Source: Streptomyces nymphaeiformis (lineage in GTDB: Bacteria > Actinomycetota > Actinomycetes > Streptomycetales > Streptomycetaceae). Taken from it: DNA of 64,000 nucleotides. Of the stretch, positions 45,933 through 54,544 are shown one piece after another; positions within the stretch are counted from its first letter, which is position 1, and each line of letters opens with the position of its first letter. The translations under genes were made by a program, and so were the position numbers. Under the pieces are notes generated by a model that worked only from the letters and a program-made list of their open reading frames with translations, ran no database searches and was not told the origin of the DNA. The stretch covers positions 62,001 to 126,000 of the forward strand of contig NZ_JACHJY010000015.1 of assembly GCF_014203895.1 (NCBI RefSeq). The letters run 5' to 3'.

Positions 45933-46358
45933 TCAGACCTGCGCGGGCACGGCGTGCGGGGGGCGCACGGTGTCGGTCCCGGGAACGGGCGCCGAGGCGT
46001 CGCCGCCCAGCTCCACGATGCGGTTGTCGCCGTCGACGTGCACGACGCGCGGCACGAAGGTCCGCGCCTCGGCGTCCTCCATCTGCCCGTAGCTGATGAG
46101 GATCACCAGGTCGCCGGGGTGCACGAGGTGGGCGGCCGCGCCGTTGATCCCGATGACACCGGAGCCGCGCTCGCCCTCGATGACGTAGGTCTCGAGACGG
46201 GCCCCGTTGTCGATGTCGACGATGTGGACCAGCTCACCGGGCAGCAGGTCCGCCGCCTCCATCAGCTCCGCGTCGACGGTGACCGAACCCACGTAGTGCA
46301 GGTCCGCCTGGGTCACGGTGGCGCGGTGGATCTTCGACTTGAACAGAGTGCGCAGCAT
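45933..46358 (-). CDS. panD: Aspartate 1-decarboxylase
   Basis: 141 residues. The pyruvoyl-enzyme cleavage site is HYVGSVTVD (Gly24-Ser25), and the rest (DIDNGARLETYVIEGERGSG, INGAAAHLVHPGDLVILISYGQ) is textbook PanD. Converts aspartate to beta-alanine for pantothenate and CoA. AGGAGTCC ribosome site before ATG 46358. Its first ten codons and promoter region recur, diverged, at 51979-52337; see that repeat. Confidence 0.95.
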   Translation of the reverse strand: MLRTLFKSKIHRATVTQADLHYVGSVTVDAELMEAADLLPGELVHIVDIDNGARLETYVIEGERGSGVIGINGAAAHLVHPGDLVILISYGQMEDAEARTFVPRVVHVDGDNRIVELGGDASAPVPGTDTVRPPHAVPAQV

Positions 46359-46780
46359 TTAGGACTCCTGGGTGACGGCTCCCTGCCTGCTTTGTGCAGG
46401 TCAAGGGCGTCCTCGACCTTACACCGGCACCCCCGTCCGATGTTTGTGAGGAACATCGCTCCGGTCGGGCGAGACGTCCCCCTACCTGGGATTTCCCTTC
46501 GCTCCAGCGTCCGTTGGGACCATCGCCCCGGAACGCGCGGGGACCCATGCTGACCAGATGCCGACTTACCTGATGTTCCATCAGACATGTGGGAGGTCCC
46601 TCTGCACACGGACGACGTGCGCCCACGCACCACCGAACTGTCGGGCACCGACATCGCTCCGGTTCACGGAACACGGCCTCTTTGGCCATCAGCCGGTGGA
46701 CGCTCGACCGCTCCGGAAGTCGGCTCGCCGCCTACCGCCCGCCCGAGGCCCCTCGGCAGCGTGGAACCCGCGAGCGACGG
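46329..46780. repeat. panD 5' end and upstream region, copy A
   Basis: Codons 1-10 of panD (46329-46358) plus leader to about 46380, and the upstream block 46481-46780, align with 51979-52337 in the same orientation. For example, 40 of 43 bases agree around 46629-46671. Copy B lacks about 100 bp that A has at 46381-46480. Indels between copies are not multiples of three, so most of the block is non-coding. Confidence 0.8.
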
Positions 46781-46886
46781 CTTCCCGCCCGGCGGCCTCG
46801 CGGGCCGGAGGCACGGCAGGAAACCGACCCCGGCCGGCGGCGCACGGGCCCCCTCGACGAGGGCCGCGTGCCGTCCGGTCGCCGAC

Positions 46887-47325
46887 ATGATGAGCGTGCG
46901 CCCTCTGCACCCGCGCGAGGCCATGGTCTGGGCGACGATGAAGCCCGAGGGCACGCCGACCGGCGCCACACCCGGCAGTCTGACCCTGACCAGCCACGAG
47001 GAGGAGGTCACCCGGGCGTGGACGGCCGAACTCAAGCAGGCCATGACCGACTGCACCGCTTTCACCGTGGTCTCCCGCCGTGGCTGGACCCACCGGTTCG
47101 GCCTGCGGCCCCTCGCTCCCACCCGGGCCGGTGACGGGTCCGTCAGCTACGCGCTGACCAGTGCTCTGGCGCCGGACGGGCCGGGGGAACGTCATGACCG
47201 TCGTGCGCACGGGAGGCGTCTTCGCCACCTGTCTCGCACATCAGGGATCCGGCAAGTCCGCGTCGATGTCCGCCGAGGTGACGAACCGGCTGCACGAGAG
47301 GGTGCGGGCCGCGTCCGGCTCCTGA
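46887..47325 (+). pseudogene. Remnant of a secreted/lipoprotein gene
   Basis: Two frames join at about 47188: MMSVRPLHPREAMVWATM through TSHEEEVTRAWTAELKQAM, DCTAFTVVSRRGWTHRF and SYALTSALAPDGPG, then in another frame NVMTVVRTGGVFATCLAHQG to the stop at 47325. The product looks like the extracytoplasmic half of a sensor-domain lipoprotein in which beta strands end with a Cys. The N-terminus with its signal is missing. Identification is by general resemblance. Confidence 0.55.
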
Positions 47326-47479
47326 GCCGGACGGCAGGCGCCTCGGGCCCAGACGCCGGTCGAACGCCGAGCCGGCCGTGCCGACGGTGCCGGCCTCGGT
47401 GCCGGCGCCGGACGGCAGGGACAGGACCTGGTCGGTGGGGTGCCCGGGGCGGTATCACCGGTGATCCGCGCGCTCTCCG

Positions 47480-48198
47480 CTGAGGCGGCGTCAGCCCCGT
47501 TGGCTCGCGGCCGCGGACGCCGCGGACGACTCGGGCGGCACGATCACGGTCCGGGACGCCGCCGACGGCACGAAGCTGCGGGTGCTGAACCGGGGGAAGA
47601 ACGACGGGGTGGACGGGGACGACGGAGCCCTGGTCGCCGTCTCCTCCGACGGCGGCACGGTCCTGACGGACACGGGCGCCCTCGTCCGCACCACGGGAAA
47701 CGGCCACGAGCGCACCGCGCTGGAGAACCGCGCGTGCCGCACCGTCTTCAGCCCCGCCGGTGACCGCGCCGCCGTGATCGGGTCGGGGGCCGGCATCACG
47801 CTGTGGGACCGGGCGGCTGCGCACGCCGCTCGGGCTGCTGTCCGGCGGTCTGTCCAAGGGGATGCCGGGCGTCCCGGAGGAGACCACCGCCGTGGCCTTC
47901 TCGCCCGACGGCTCCGTCCTCGCCGCGGCCGGGTCGTACGGCACCGTGCGGCTGTGGGACGTGGCCTCCCAGCAGCCACTGGGCACGCCCTGCCCGGTGC
48001 GGGGGACGCCGTCCTGTCGCCCGCGTTCGGCGCGGACGACCTCACCCTGCACGCGGCGGGGTGCGCGTCCCCGTCCAGACGTACGGCATCGACCCGGCGC
48101 GGGCGGTCACCGAGGTGTGCCGCCGCGCCGGAGGGCCACTCTCGCCCCCCGAGTGGCGGACGTACCTGCCCGGCATCCCCTACCGGAAGGTGTGCTGA
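47480..48198 (+). pseudogene. C-terminal remnant of a WD40 repeat protein
   Basis: Pieces in three frames give WD40 blades: WLAAADAADDSGGTITVRDAADG, VFSPAGDRAAVIGSGAGITLWDRA, AVAFSPDGSVLAAAGSYGTVRLWDVAS (each shown only in part here) and a tail ending GIDPARAVTEVCRRAGGPLS...WRTYLPGIPY, the usual end of Streptomyces WD40 repeat proteins. At least two frameshifts, near 47820 and 47995, break it, and the N-terminal part is absent. Confidence 0.75.
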
Positions 48199-48680
48199 GC
48201 GGCGCCCGCGAGACCGGCCGGCGCGCCCGGCAGCGCGTCGAGCAGGCCGACGGCCGCGCCGGCGGCGAGGAGGACCGGCGCAGAACGCTTCGCGCCCGGG
48301 GACGAGGGTGCGGTTCGTGGTCGTGCCCGGCGCCCTTGGGGGCGCCGGTGCCTTGCCGCCAGGTCAGGCAGGCACCGGGCGCCGGGACCCCGGGTGCGGC
48401 TGGTGACCGCCGGGCGAGTCGCGCGGCGTCGGCCTGCTCGGTCCGGACGGAGGTCAGGGGGCGGGGCGATGCCTTCGACATCGCCGAACTGCTGTTCGCT
48501 TCCGGCAGTGTGGGGTGGCCCCGCTGGGATCCGCCGCGTTCTCCGCCGATGAGATGCGGACGCCGTCCCCTCCGGGCAGAGTGGGGAAGGACCTGTTCGT
48601 ACCGAGGTGGTCCCCCGTGGTCCCGCGTGCTGGAGACGGGACGGACTGATGCGAGGATTGTCGTGACGTCGGAGTGATCG
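48199..48680. other. Region without a recognisable gene
   Basis: 482 bp between the WD40 remnant and the SpoIIE-type gene. Long frames exist on both strands but have atypical composition and no family resemblance. A minus-strand stretch near 48180-48290 encodes a hydrophobic Ala/Gly/Leu segment and may be a fragment of a lost membrane-protein gene. Confidence 0.5.
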
Positions 48681-49523
48681 ATGTTCCGCAGACGGCCGGC
48701 CGACAACAGCGAGGACCTTCTGGTCCGGCTCGGGTCGCTGACCGCCAGGGCTCGAGAGTTGGCCGAGACGCAGCGTTCCCGTGTTGAGCTCGCCGTGGCC
48801 CTGCAGCGCGACATGCTTCCCTCGGACCTGCCCAGTTTTCCGGGCGCCCGGCTGGCCGTCCGCTATGAGCCCGCCAACCACGGGCTCAACGTCGGCGGTG
48901 ACTGGTACGACGCCTTCTCCCTGCCCGGCGGCCAGATCGGCATGTCCATCGGTGACGTGCAGGGGCACAACATCGAGGCCGCCGCCTTCATGGGACAGGT
49001 CCGCGTGGCACTGCGCGCGCTGGCCTCCGTCACCGGAGACCCGGGAGAGCTGCTCAGTCGCACCAACGACCTGCTGATCTCTCTGGGCGCCGACCTCTTC
49101 GCCACCTGCACCTTCCTGCGGCTCGACCCCGCTGCCGGCACCCTGGAGTGCGCCCGGGCCGGCCACATCCCCCACATCTGGGCCACCACCGACGGCCGCT
49201 CCGGCATCGACGACAGCGAGGGCGGGCCTCCGCTCGGTGTGCTCCGCGACGTCGACTACCCGGCCACGCGCCACCGGCTCACCGCCGACGGTGTCTTCGT
49301 CCTCCTGACCGACGGGGTGGTGGAGGGGCCCTCGCTCCACGTCGACGAGGGTCTGGACCGGGTGACGCGGCTCGCCGGGATCACCGCCGTCGCCGGGCTG
49401 GACGTCGACGGGCTCGCCACCGCCGTCATGAAGCTGGCGGCCACGGTGGGGCACGAGGACGACGCGGCCGTCCTGGTCGTCGGCCACGACGGCGGTCCGG
49501 CCCGGTCGGCGGCTGAGGAGTGA
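48681..49523 (+). CDS. Stand-alone SpoIIE/PP2C-type phosphatase
   Basis: 280 residues, ribosome site GGAGTGATCG. A short N-terminal coiled segment (VRLGSLTARARELAETQRSRVE) precedes one SpoIIE domain with GGDWYD, SIGDVQGHN, FVLLTDGVVEG and GHEDDAAVLVV acidic metal ligands. No sensor or kinase domain. The next gene encodes a MASE1 membrane sensor without an output domain, so the two may form a split receptor. Dephosphorylates an unknown partner, typically an anti-sigma-factor antagonist. Confidence 0.9.
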   Translation: MFRRRPADNSEDLLVRLGSLTARARELAETQRSRVELAVALQRDMLPSDLPSFPGARLAVRYEPANHGLNVGGDWYDAFSLPGGQIGMSIGDVQGHNIEAAAFMGQVRVALRALASVTGDPGELLSRTNDLLISLGADLFATCTFLRLDPAAGTLECARAGHIPHIWATTDGRSGIDDSEGGPPLGVLRDVDYPATRHRLTADGVFVLLTDGVVEGPSLHVDEGLDRVTRLAGITAVAGLDVDGLATAVMKLAATVGHEDDAAVLVVGHDGGPARSAAEE

Positions 49524-49640
49524 GGAGAGGGGGCTCGCCTCGGGCCGGGTCGGTCCTCGGACCGGCCCGGGCCCGTACCGTAAGGCGGCGCCCGACACGC
49601 AGGGATCCTTGCCCGGTCGTGGCGGCCCGGCCGGTGTCTG

Positions 49641-50660
49641 ATGGCTGACGTGTTGGATACTCGGCAGTTCCGGCCCTCTACGGAGGCGGCTTTGACGTCG
49701 CTGGCCGTGACGGTTTGCTACTACGCGGCCGGACGACTCGGCCTGATGGGCCGCTTCGTCGTCGAAGGCGTGGTGGTCACCCCCATCTGGCCGCCCACCG
49801 GCGTCGCCGTCGCCGCCCTGCTGCTGCTCGGCGCGCGGGTCTGGCCCGGGATCGCCCTCGGCTCCTTCCTCGTCATCGCCTCCCTCACCGCTCCGGGGCC
49901 CACCACAGTGGTCACCGTGGTGAGCAACACCGTCGCGCCGCTCTGCGCCTTCCTGCTGCTGAGACGGGTCGGCTTCCGGCGCGACATGGCGCGGCTGCGG
50001 GACGGACTCTCCCTGGTCTTCCTCGGCGGGTTCGGCGCCATGCTGATCAGCGCGACCGCGGGGGTCGGACTGCAGGTGGCGAAGGGCTCCCTGGACAAGA
50101 GCGAGTTCTGGCCCGCCTGGCTGGCCTGGTGGGTGGGCGACACGATGGGGGTGCTGCTCGTCGCCCCGCTCCTGCTCGTCCTCGCGGGGCCGGCCGGACG
50201 GTTCCGGGTACGGCGCTGGAAGGAGGCGGCCTTTCTGGGGCTGACGGCCCTGGTCCTCGTGCCCATGGCCGTGCTCAGCCCGATGAGCATGCTGTTCCTC
50301 GTCTTCCCCCTGCTGATCTGGGCAGCGCTCCGCTTCCAGCTCGCCGGAAGCATGCTGTGCGCGCTCTTCGCCTCCGTGCTCGCCACCTTCGAGGCGACCT
50401 CCGGGCGGGGTGCGTTCCTCCACCTGACGGACGTCGAGATCATGCTCAAGCTCCAGGCGTTCAACGGTTCCGCCGCCCTGACCGCCCTGCTTCTCGCCTC
50501 CGTCATCACCGAGCAGCGTGCGACCCGCCGATCGGTGCGCCGCGCCTGCCAGGAACTGGCGGAGGTTCTGGAGCACCTCGCGGCGGGCGAGCCCTCGCCG
50601 GGTCCACCCCGCACCACCGAGAGCCGGGCAGCCCCACCCGGCGGGCACCGGGATCCGTGA
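49641..50660 (+). CDS. MASE1-domain integral membrane sensor
   Basis: 339 residues, eight to nine helices. Features of MASE1: YYAAGRLGLMG, VTPIWPPTGVAVAALLLLG, WPGIALGSFLV, WWVGDTMGVLLVAPLLLVLA. MASE1 usually precedes GGDEF, kinase or phosphatase domains; here only a ~60-residue cytoplasmic tail follows. The SpoIIE phosphatase gene 117 bp upstream supplies a plausible partner. Start at 49641 could be internal to a longer leader. Confidence 0.85.
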   Translation: MADVLDTRQFRPSTEAALTSLAVTVCYYAAGRLGLMGRFVVEGVVVTPIWPPTGVAVAALLLLGARVWPGIALGSFLVIASLTAPGPTTVVTVVSNTVAPLCAFLLLRRVGFRRDMARLRDGLSLVFLGGFGAMLISATAGVGLQVAKGSLDKSEFWPAWLAWWVGDTMGVLLVAPLLLVLAGPAGRFRVRRWKEAAFLGLTALVLVPMAVLSPMSMLFLVFPLLIWAALRFQLAGSMLCALFASVLATFEATSGRGAFLHLTDVEIMLKLQAFNGSAALTALLLASVITEQRATRRSVRRACQELAEVLEHLAAGEPSPGPPRTTESRAAPPGGHRDP

Positions 50661-50744
50661 CACCCGCGCCGGAGCCGGAGCCGGCGCAGGGATCAGGAGC
50701 CGTACGACGACCGCAAGGCATGGAAACTGTCCGGCGCTGACGAG

Positions 50745-51606
50745 CTGGTACGTGATTGCGTTGGGGAGGCACGGTCCTGATCTGGTGTTTTTGCCAGGTG
50801 GTGGTGTTGCGGTCGGAGACGAGGCGGGCGATGGCCCGGTAGGTGTCGGGCAGGACCTCTCGCCGGTGGATCCATCGGATCAGCTGCTTCCAGCGTTCGT
50901 GGTCGGCGAGGGCGTACTCGACGGTGGTGCGTTTCGATGAGTTGTTGTGCCGGGCCTCTTCTCCGGCTGCGCGCACGTGCGGCAAAGCGATCTTGTTCGG
51001 TTTTCTGGGTGGCGCGATGGCCTGTCCGGGGCGGTCGCGTCTGAGACCGAGGTAGCCGTCATCCAGAAGCACTTCCACCTCCGGGAAGTACTGGAAGCAG
51101 ACGACGGTGCCTTCGTTGCGTGCGGCGGTCGCATCGCGCATCCGCCCCGGCCGCAGGACATCGGCACACAGCGTGCGGCTCCGGGCATCAGCAATGACGG
51201 TGGCCTTCATCGTGGTCTGCTTCTTCTTGCCCGAGACGAACGCCCGACGTCCGCCGCGGCCGGCTGCGAGACGCCGGACCTGGACCTCGGTGGCGTCCAG
51301 CCGCAGCTCGATGCCCTCGGCCCGGGCACAGGCGAACACGTCCGCCAGGGTCCGCAACCGCAGGCCGGGCCGATCGGGACCCGCGCATCCCCGCTCGGCC
51401 AGGAGCCCGCGTATCTCACCGATCGCGCGGGGGACGGTGGAGCGGTCGACACCGAACAACAGGGCGAGGACCGAGTGCGGCAGATCGTGCCGCAGATGGA
51501 TCAATGTGGCGACCAGCCGGTCGATGAACGCCAACTGGTGCCGGGCACCGGCTCCTGCGGCCCGCTTCCTGGCTCCGCCTCGTACTTCGTGACGGCGTCC
51601 CTCGAC
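50745..51606 (-). mobile_element. IS5-type insertion sequence remnant (DDE transposase)
   Basis: The minus strand encodes the core of a DDE_Tnp_4-type transposase: HQLAFIDRLVATLIHLRHDL, FGVDRSTVPRAIGEIRGLL, then Asp in LRLDATEVQ, SGKKKQTTMKATV, LLDDGYLGL and Glu in TTVEYALADHERW. The transposase N-terminus is missing and its frame is continuous with an integrase fragment upstream and reads past its natural end downstream. No terminal inverted repeats could be matched by eye, so the boundaries are approximate and the copy is probably dead. Confidence 0.75.
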
Positions 51607-51612
51607 CGTCTT

Positions 51613-51822
51613 CCGGCCCAGCTCACGGCGGGCTTCGGCGACGGATGGCGCCGTGCTCTTCTTCTCTGCATGGATCGCCGTGAGGCGCTCGATCGCGTCG
51701 TCCTGCGTGTCGTACCCGGACTCCTCGCGCTGCTTGCCGAGCGCGTCTCTGAAGCGAATCTTGTACGGATGCGGGCAGCGGGTGGGCTTGATGCAGCCGC
51801 ATTCCTTGAAGAATGAGCTCAT
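51613..51822 (-). pseudogene. N-terminal fragment of a tyrosine-recombinase integrase
   Basis: MSSFFKECGCIKPTRCPHPY, then KIRFRDALGKQREESGYDTQ, DAIERLTAIHAEK and PSVAEARRELG. This is the arm-binding start of Streptomyces phage/ICE tyrosine recombinases. It is cut after about 70 residues by the IS remnant; the catalytic domain is gone. It lies 157 bp from the repeat of the panD 5' end, as an integrase gene lies near its attachment site. Confidence 0.75.
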
Positions 51823-51978
51823 GCCGCGGGCGAGCTGTCGAATCTTCCGAGCGGGAGCGATGAACCATTCACAGGCGCTGCGCAGAAGGCGGAAGGTCAG
51901 CAAGTGGAGACAAGACTGCGACGTTTGCTGACCTGGGGGCCTCTATCATACCCCTGACCTGCGCAGACGCCTAAGTCC

Positions 51979-52337
51979 TAGATCTTGGACTCGAACAGAG
52001 TACGCAGCACTTGGGACTCCTCGAAGACGGCTTCCTACCTGGGGTTTCGCGCCACACCGGCGCCTGTCCGGGCGATCCTCCGGGGATGCCCGGCGGCTCA
52101 TGCTGACCGGATGCCGACTTTCCTGATGAGCCATCAGGCGTGCGGGAGCCCCCCCTCTGCACATGCTGACGACGTGCGTCCACGCACCACCGACCTGTCG
52201 GGCACCGACATCGCTCTGGTTCATGGGAAAAGGCACCTTTGGCCATCTACCGATCAACGCTCGGCCGTCCCAGAAGCCGGCTCGCTGCCTGCCGCCCGCC
52301 CGAGACCCCTCGGCCGCGTGGAACTCGTGAGCGAGGC
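51979..52337. repeat. panD 5' end and upstream region, copy B
   Basis: On the minus strand, a start-like GTG at 52011 is followed by codons LRTLFESKI and then TAG, matching MLRTLFKSKI of PanD; a GGAGTCC ribosome site is kept. Upstream, 52033-52337 matches 46481-46780. Homology stops within codon 10 on the panD side, at the shared GATCTTnGAC. This may be the attachment-site boundary of an integrated element. Confidence 0.8.
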
Positions 52338-52473
52338 GGGGCCAAGGCGTCGACGCCGACCCGACCGAGCCGAGGTCCAGGTCACGTGCCCCTGCGCACT
52401 TGCGTGCGCCGCTCCTCCCTTCCGTACGGTCCGGCCGATGGTGAACCACCCGCGCACGCCGTGAGGAGAGCTG

Positions 52474-53862
52474 TTGAAGCCGACCGAGGAAGTGCTCCAG
52501 GAACTGACCCAGCCGTCGAACATCTCCGTCCACTCCGACGACGCACTCGTCGGCAAGGTGAAGGCCGCCGTCGCGGCAGACGACAAGAAGCGGAAGGAGA
52601 ATGAGGACGAGCCGCTCCGCAGGAAGCCCGACCTCGCCTCGATCCCGCAGACGGAACTGCCCCGGCAGTTCGAAGTGACCCTCTGGGACGTCCTCCACAC
52701 GCTCGCCCGAGCCACCGCTCTGTCGTGGCGTGGTGCAGGGCGAGGGCTGGCGGAACACTGGGGCGCGCTCAAGTACACCCAGGCCCTGGCGGGCGGTCGC
52801 AATTCCTTCCTCGGCCTCACCGACGAGGGCCACCGCATCGCGGACCACTACAAGTCGCTGCAGTCCGGCGAACTCGGCATCGGCTTCGCGCTCACGCTCA
52901 CCGAGCACATGCTGGGCAGCCGCTTCCCCGGCCACTCGGTGACGATCGTCCCCGCCGACACGGCGTTACGCGCGGGCTGGGCCCTCACCACCAGGGACAG
53001 GGGCGAGAAGGTGAAATACCGCTACCGCCCCCAGTACTTTGCCGAGGTCTGGCGGCCGGAAGAGCCGTCCCTCGTCATCCCCCTCGCGTGCAAGGGCAAC
53101 CACAGCGACGCCGCCACCTCCGCCGAGCAGTTGGCCTCCGCCTCGGCCCACGCCGAAGCGGTCCACATCGGCGCGTGGAACGAGACCCCCGGCCTGCTGT
53201 TCAGCACGCAGCTCCCGACGGACGGCGGCACGATGACCGTCCACGCCCTCCAGGCACCCGGCAGCGGAGGTCGGCTGTCCCCGGCGGAAGGCCGTGAGCC
53301 GAACCTGAACGCCCCACCATTCCAGGCGAACGTGATGCCGGACATCCACCCGCCGACCGAGGGTCTGGTGGCACCGGAACCCGTACGGGGCTGCCACGTG
53401 CAGGCGAAGGACTACGCCTGGTTCCAGGAGTCACTGGCCCACACCACGGCGGCCGGGCTTATGGCCTTCACGGGATCCGGCCACGCCACCGCCCGGCACC
53501 TGACCGATCGGCAGGGCCGCAAACGGTTCACCGGCCTCGAGCACGCGGCCAGCATGAGCGTCCAGGACGCCGCCCACACCCTCTTCGGCAACGAGTACGT
53601 CGGCACCGACCACGTCTTCCGCCTGAACGGGCCTCGCGTCGAGGCGTTCTCCGGCGTGGACGAGGAGGTCTTCCGACTTCTCGCCAGGGGCGACATCGAG
53701 GAATATCGCGCCCTCGTCCACGCGAGCCGCCACGTCCGCCCCCGCCTCACCTTCGACAAGGATTGGGGCGGCCCCGTCTCCGTCCACGCCGACGGATCGG
53801 TCCTCGCCCTGCGGCTGCTGCCGGGGCAGGACGAGGAGCCGCGTCCGGGCTCCCCGCGCTGA
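52474..53862 (+). CDS. Protein of unknown function, TTG start
   Basis: 462 residues. TTG 52474 lies behind a strong GAGGAG ribosome site. Soluble, no signal. The first ~60 residues are charged and helical; the middle has a possible restriction-nuclease-like strand pair (KYRYRPQYFAEV, then PSLVIPLACKGNHSDAATSA), and the end is mixed alpha/beta with FRLNGPRVEAFSGVDEEVF. No family recognised. It sits just outside the decayed element next to panD copy B, where cargo or defence genes would be expected. Codon use is like the chromosome. Confidence 0.8.
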   Translation: MKPTEEVLQELTQPSNISVHSDDALVGKVKAAVAADDKKRKENEDEPLRRKPDLASIPQTELPRQFEVTLWDVLHTLARATALSWRGAGRGLAEHWGALKYTQALAGGRNSFLGLTDEGHRIADHYKSLQSGELGIGFALTLTEHMLGSRFPGHSVTIVPADTALRAGWALTTRDRGEKVKYRYRPQYFAEVWRPEEPSLVIPLACKGNHSDAATSAEQLASASAHAEAVHIGAWNETPGLLFSTQLPTDGGTMTVHALQAPGSGGRLSPAEGREPNLNAPPFQANVMPDIHPPTEGLVAPEPVRGCHVQAKDYAWFQESLAHTTAAGLMAFTGSGHATARHLTDRQGRKRFTGLEHAASMSVQDAAHTLFGNEYVGTDHVFRLNGPRVEAFSGVDEEVFRLLARGDIEEYRALVHASRHVRPRLTFDKDWGGPVSVHADGSVLALRLLPGQDEEPRPGSPR

Positions 53863-53874
53863 CCTCGGAAGGCT

Positions 53875-53908
53875 GCCGGGACCGGCTCATCTCAGAGCCG
53901 GTCCCGGC
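53875..53908. terminator. Bidirectional terminator
   Basis: GCCGGGACCGGCTC (53875-53888) pairs perfectly with GAGCCGGTCCCGGC (53895-53908), loop ATCTCA, between the unknown gene and the convergent NUDIX gene. Confidence 0.85.
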
Positions 53909-53931
53909 GGCAGGACGACGTACGCGCTGGC

Positions 53932-54369
53932 TCAGAGCGACGCCTCGACTCCGAGGCTTCCGTCGCCGACGGCTCCCCTCAGCACGTGGGCGATCTCCTC
54001 GGGCTTGAGGTCGATGCCGTCGAGCCCCTCCAGGGTCAGCGGGACCTCCTCCAGTGCGTACTCGCCGCGGCCTTCGGCACTGAACTCGGGGCCGGTACGG
54101 TCGTCGAAGGACCAGGTCGCGATCCGGGCGAGGTAGAAGAGCTGGCGCTCGTCGTCGGTCTCCATCGTGTGGAGGAGGCGGACGATGTCCGCCTTCCCCG
54201 CGATCTCCTCGTGGATCTCCCGGTGGAGGGCGGCCTCCCGGGACTCGTCGCCGGGCTCGACACCGCCGCCGGGCAGGACCCAGTACTCGGGGATGCCGGG
54301 CCGGGTGCGGCGGATGACCAGCATCGTGTCGTCGGCGGTGACGAGGACGGCGCGGACTCGTTCGATCAT
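53932..54369 (-). CDS. NUDIX hydrolase
   Basis: 145 residues. Complete Nudix box: GGGVEPGDESREAALHREIH followed by EEI, with strand WVLPGGG before it. Hydrolyses a nucleoside diphosphate linked to another moiety; substrate unknown. Ribosome site AAGGAGACG before ATG 54369. Convergent with the unknown TTG-start gene. Confidence 0.92.
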   Translation of the reverse strand: MIERVRAVLVTADDTMLVIRRTRPGIPEYWVLPGGGVEPGDESREAALHREIHEEIAGKADIVRLLHTMETDDERQLFYLARIATWSFDDRTGPEFSAEGRGEYALEEVPLTLEGLDGIDLKPEEIAHVLRGAVGDGSLGVEASL

Positions 54370-54399
54370 TTCGGTTCGTCTCCTTGCTTGTTGACGGTC

Positions 54400-54540
54400 T
54401 CAGTGGAGCAGCCAGCCGCCGTCGACGTGGACGGACTGCCCCGTGATGAACGAGGCGGAGGGGCCCACGAGGAACGCCACCAGGGCCGCGACGTCCTCGG
54501 GCCGGCCACGGCGCGGGACGCACTGGCGCTTGATCTGGTC
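54400..54540 (-). pseudogene. 3' fragment of a short-chain dehydrogenase gene
   Basis: The last ~46 codons of an SDR: PRRGRPEDVAALVAFLVGP, then ITGQSVHVDGGWLLH and stop. These are the C-terminal signatures of classical SDRs. The cofactor and catalytic parts are missing; at about 54540 the sequence changes to a SWIM-family fragment on the other strand. Confidence 0.75.
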
Positions 54541-54544
54541 CTCC

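Noticed and set aside
46558..46890. Conserved small gene within the panD-upstream repeat
   Set aside because: Some residues agree between copies, but indels between the copies are not multiples of three and no frame is kept throughout.
48201..48680. Coding gene upstream of the stand-alone phosphatase
   Set aside because: Frames have atypical amino-acid composition and no start with a ribosome site.
50506..51903. Single 465-residue protein covering integrase, transposase and more
   Set aside because: It is an accidental join of an integrase N-terminal fragment, a truncated transposase and antisense of the MASE1 gene; composition and homology change at each junction.
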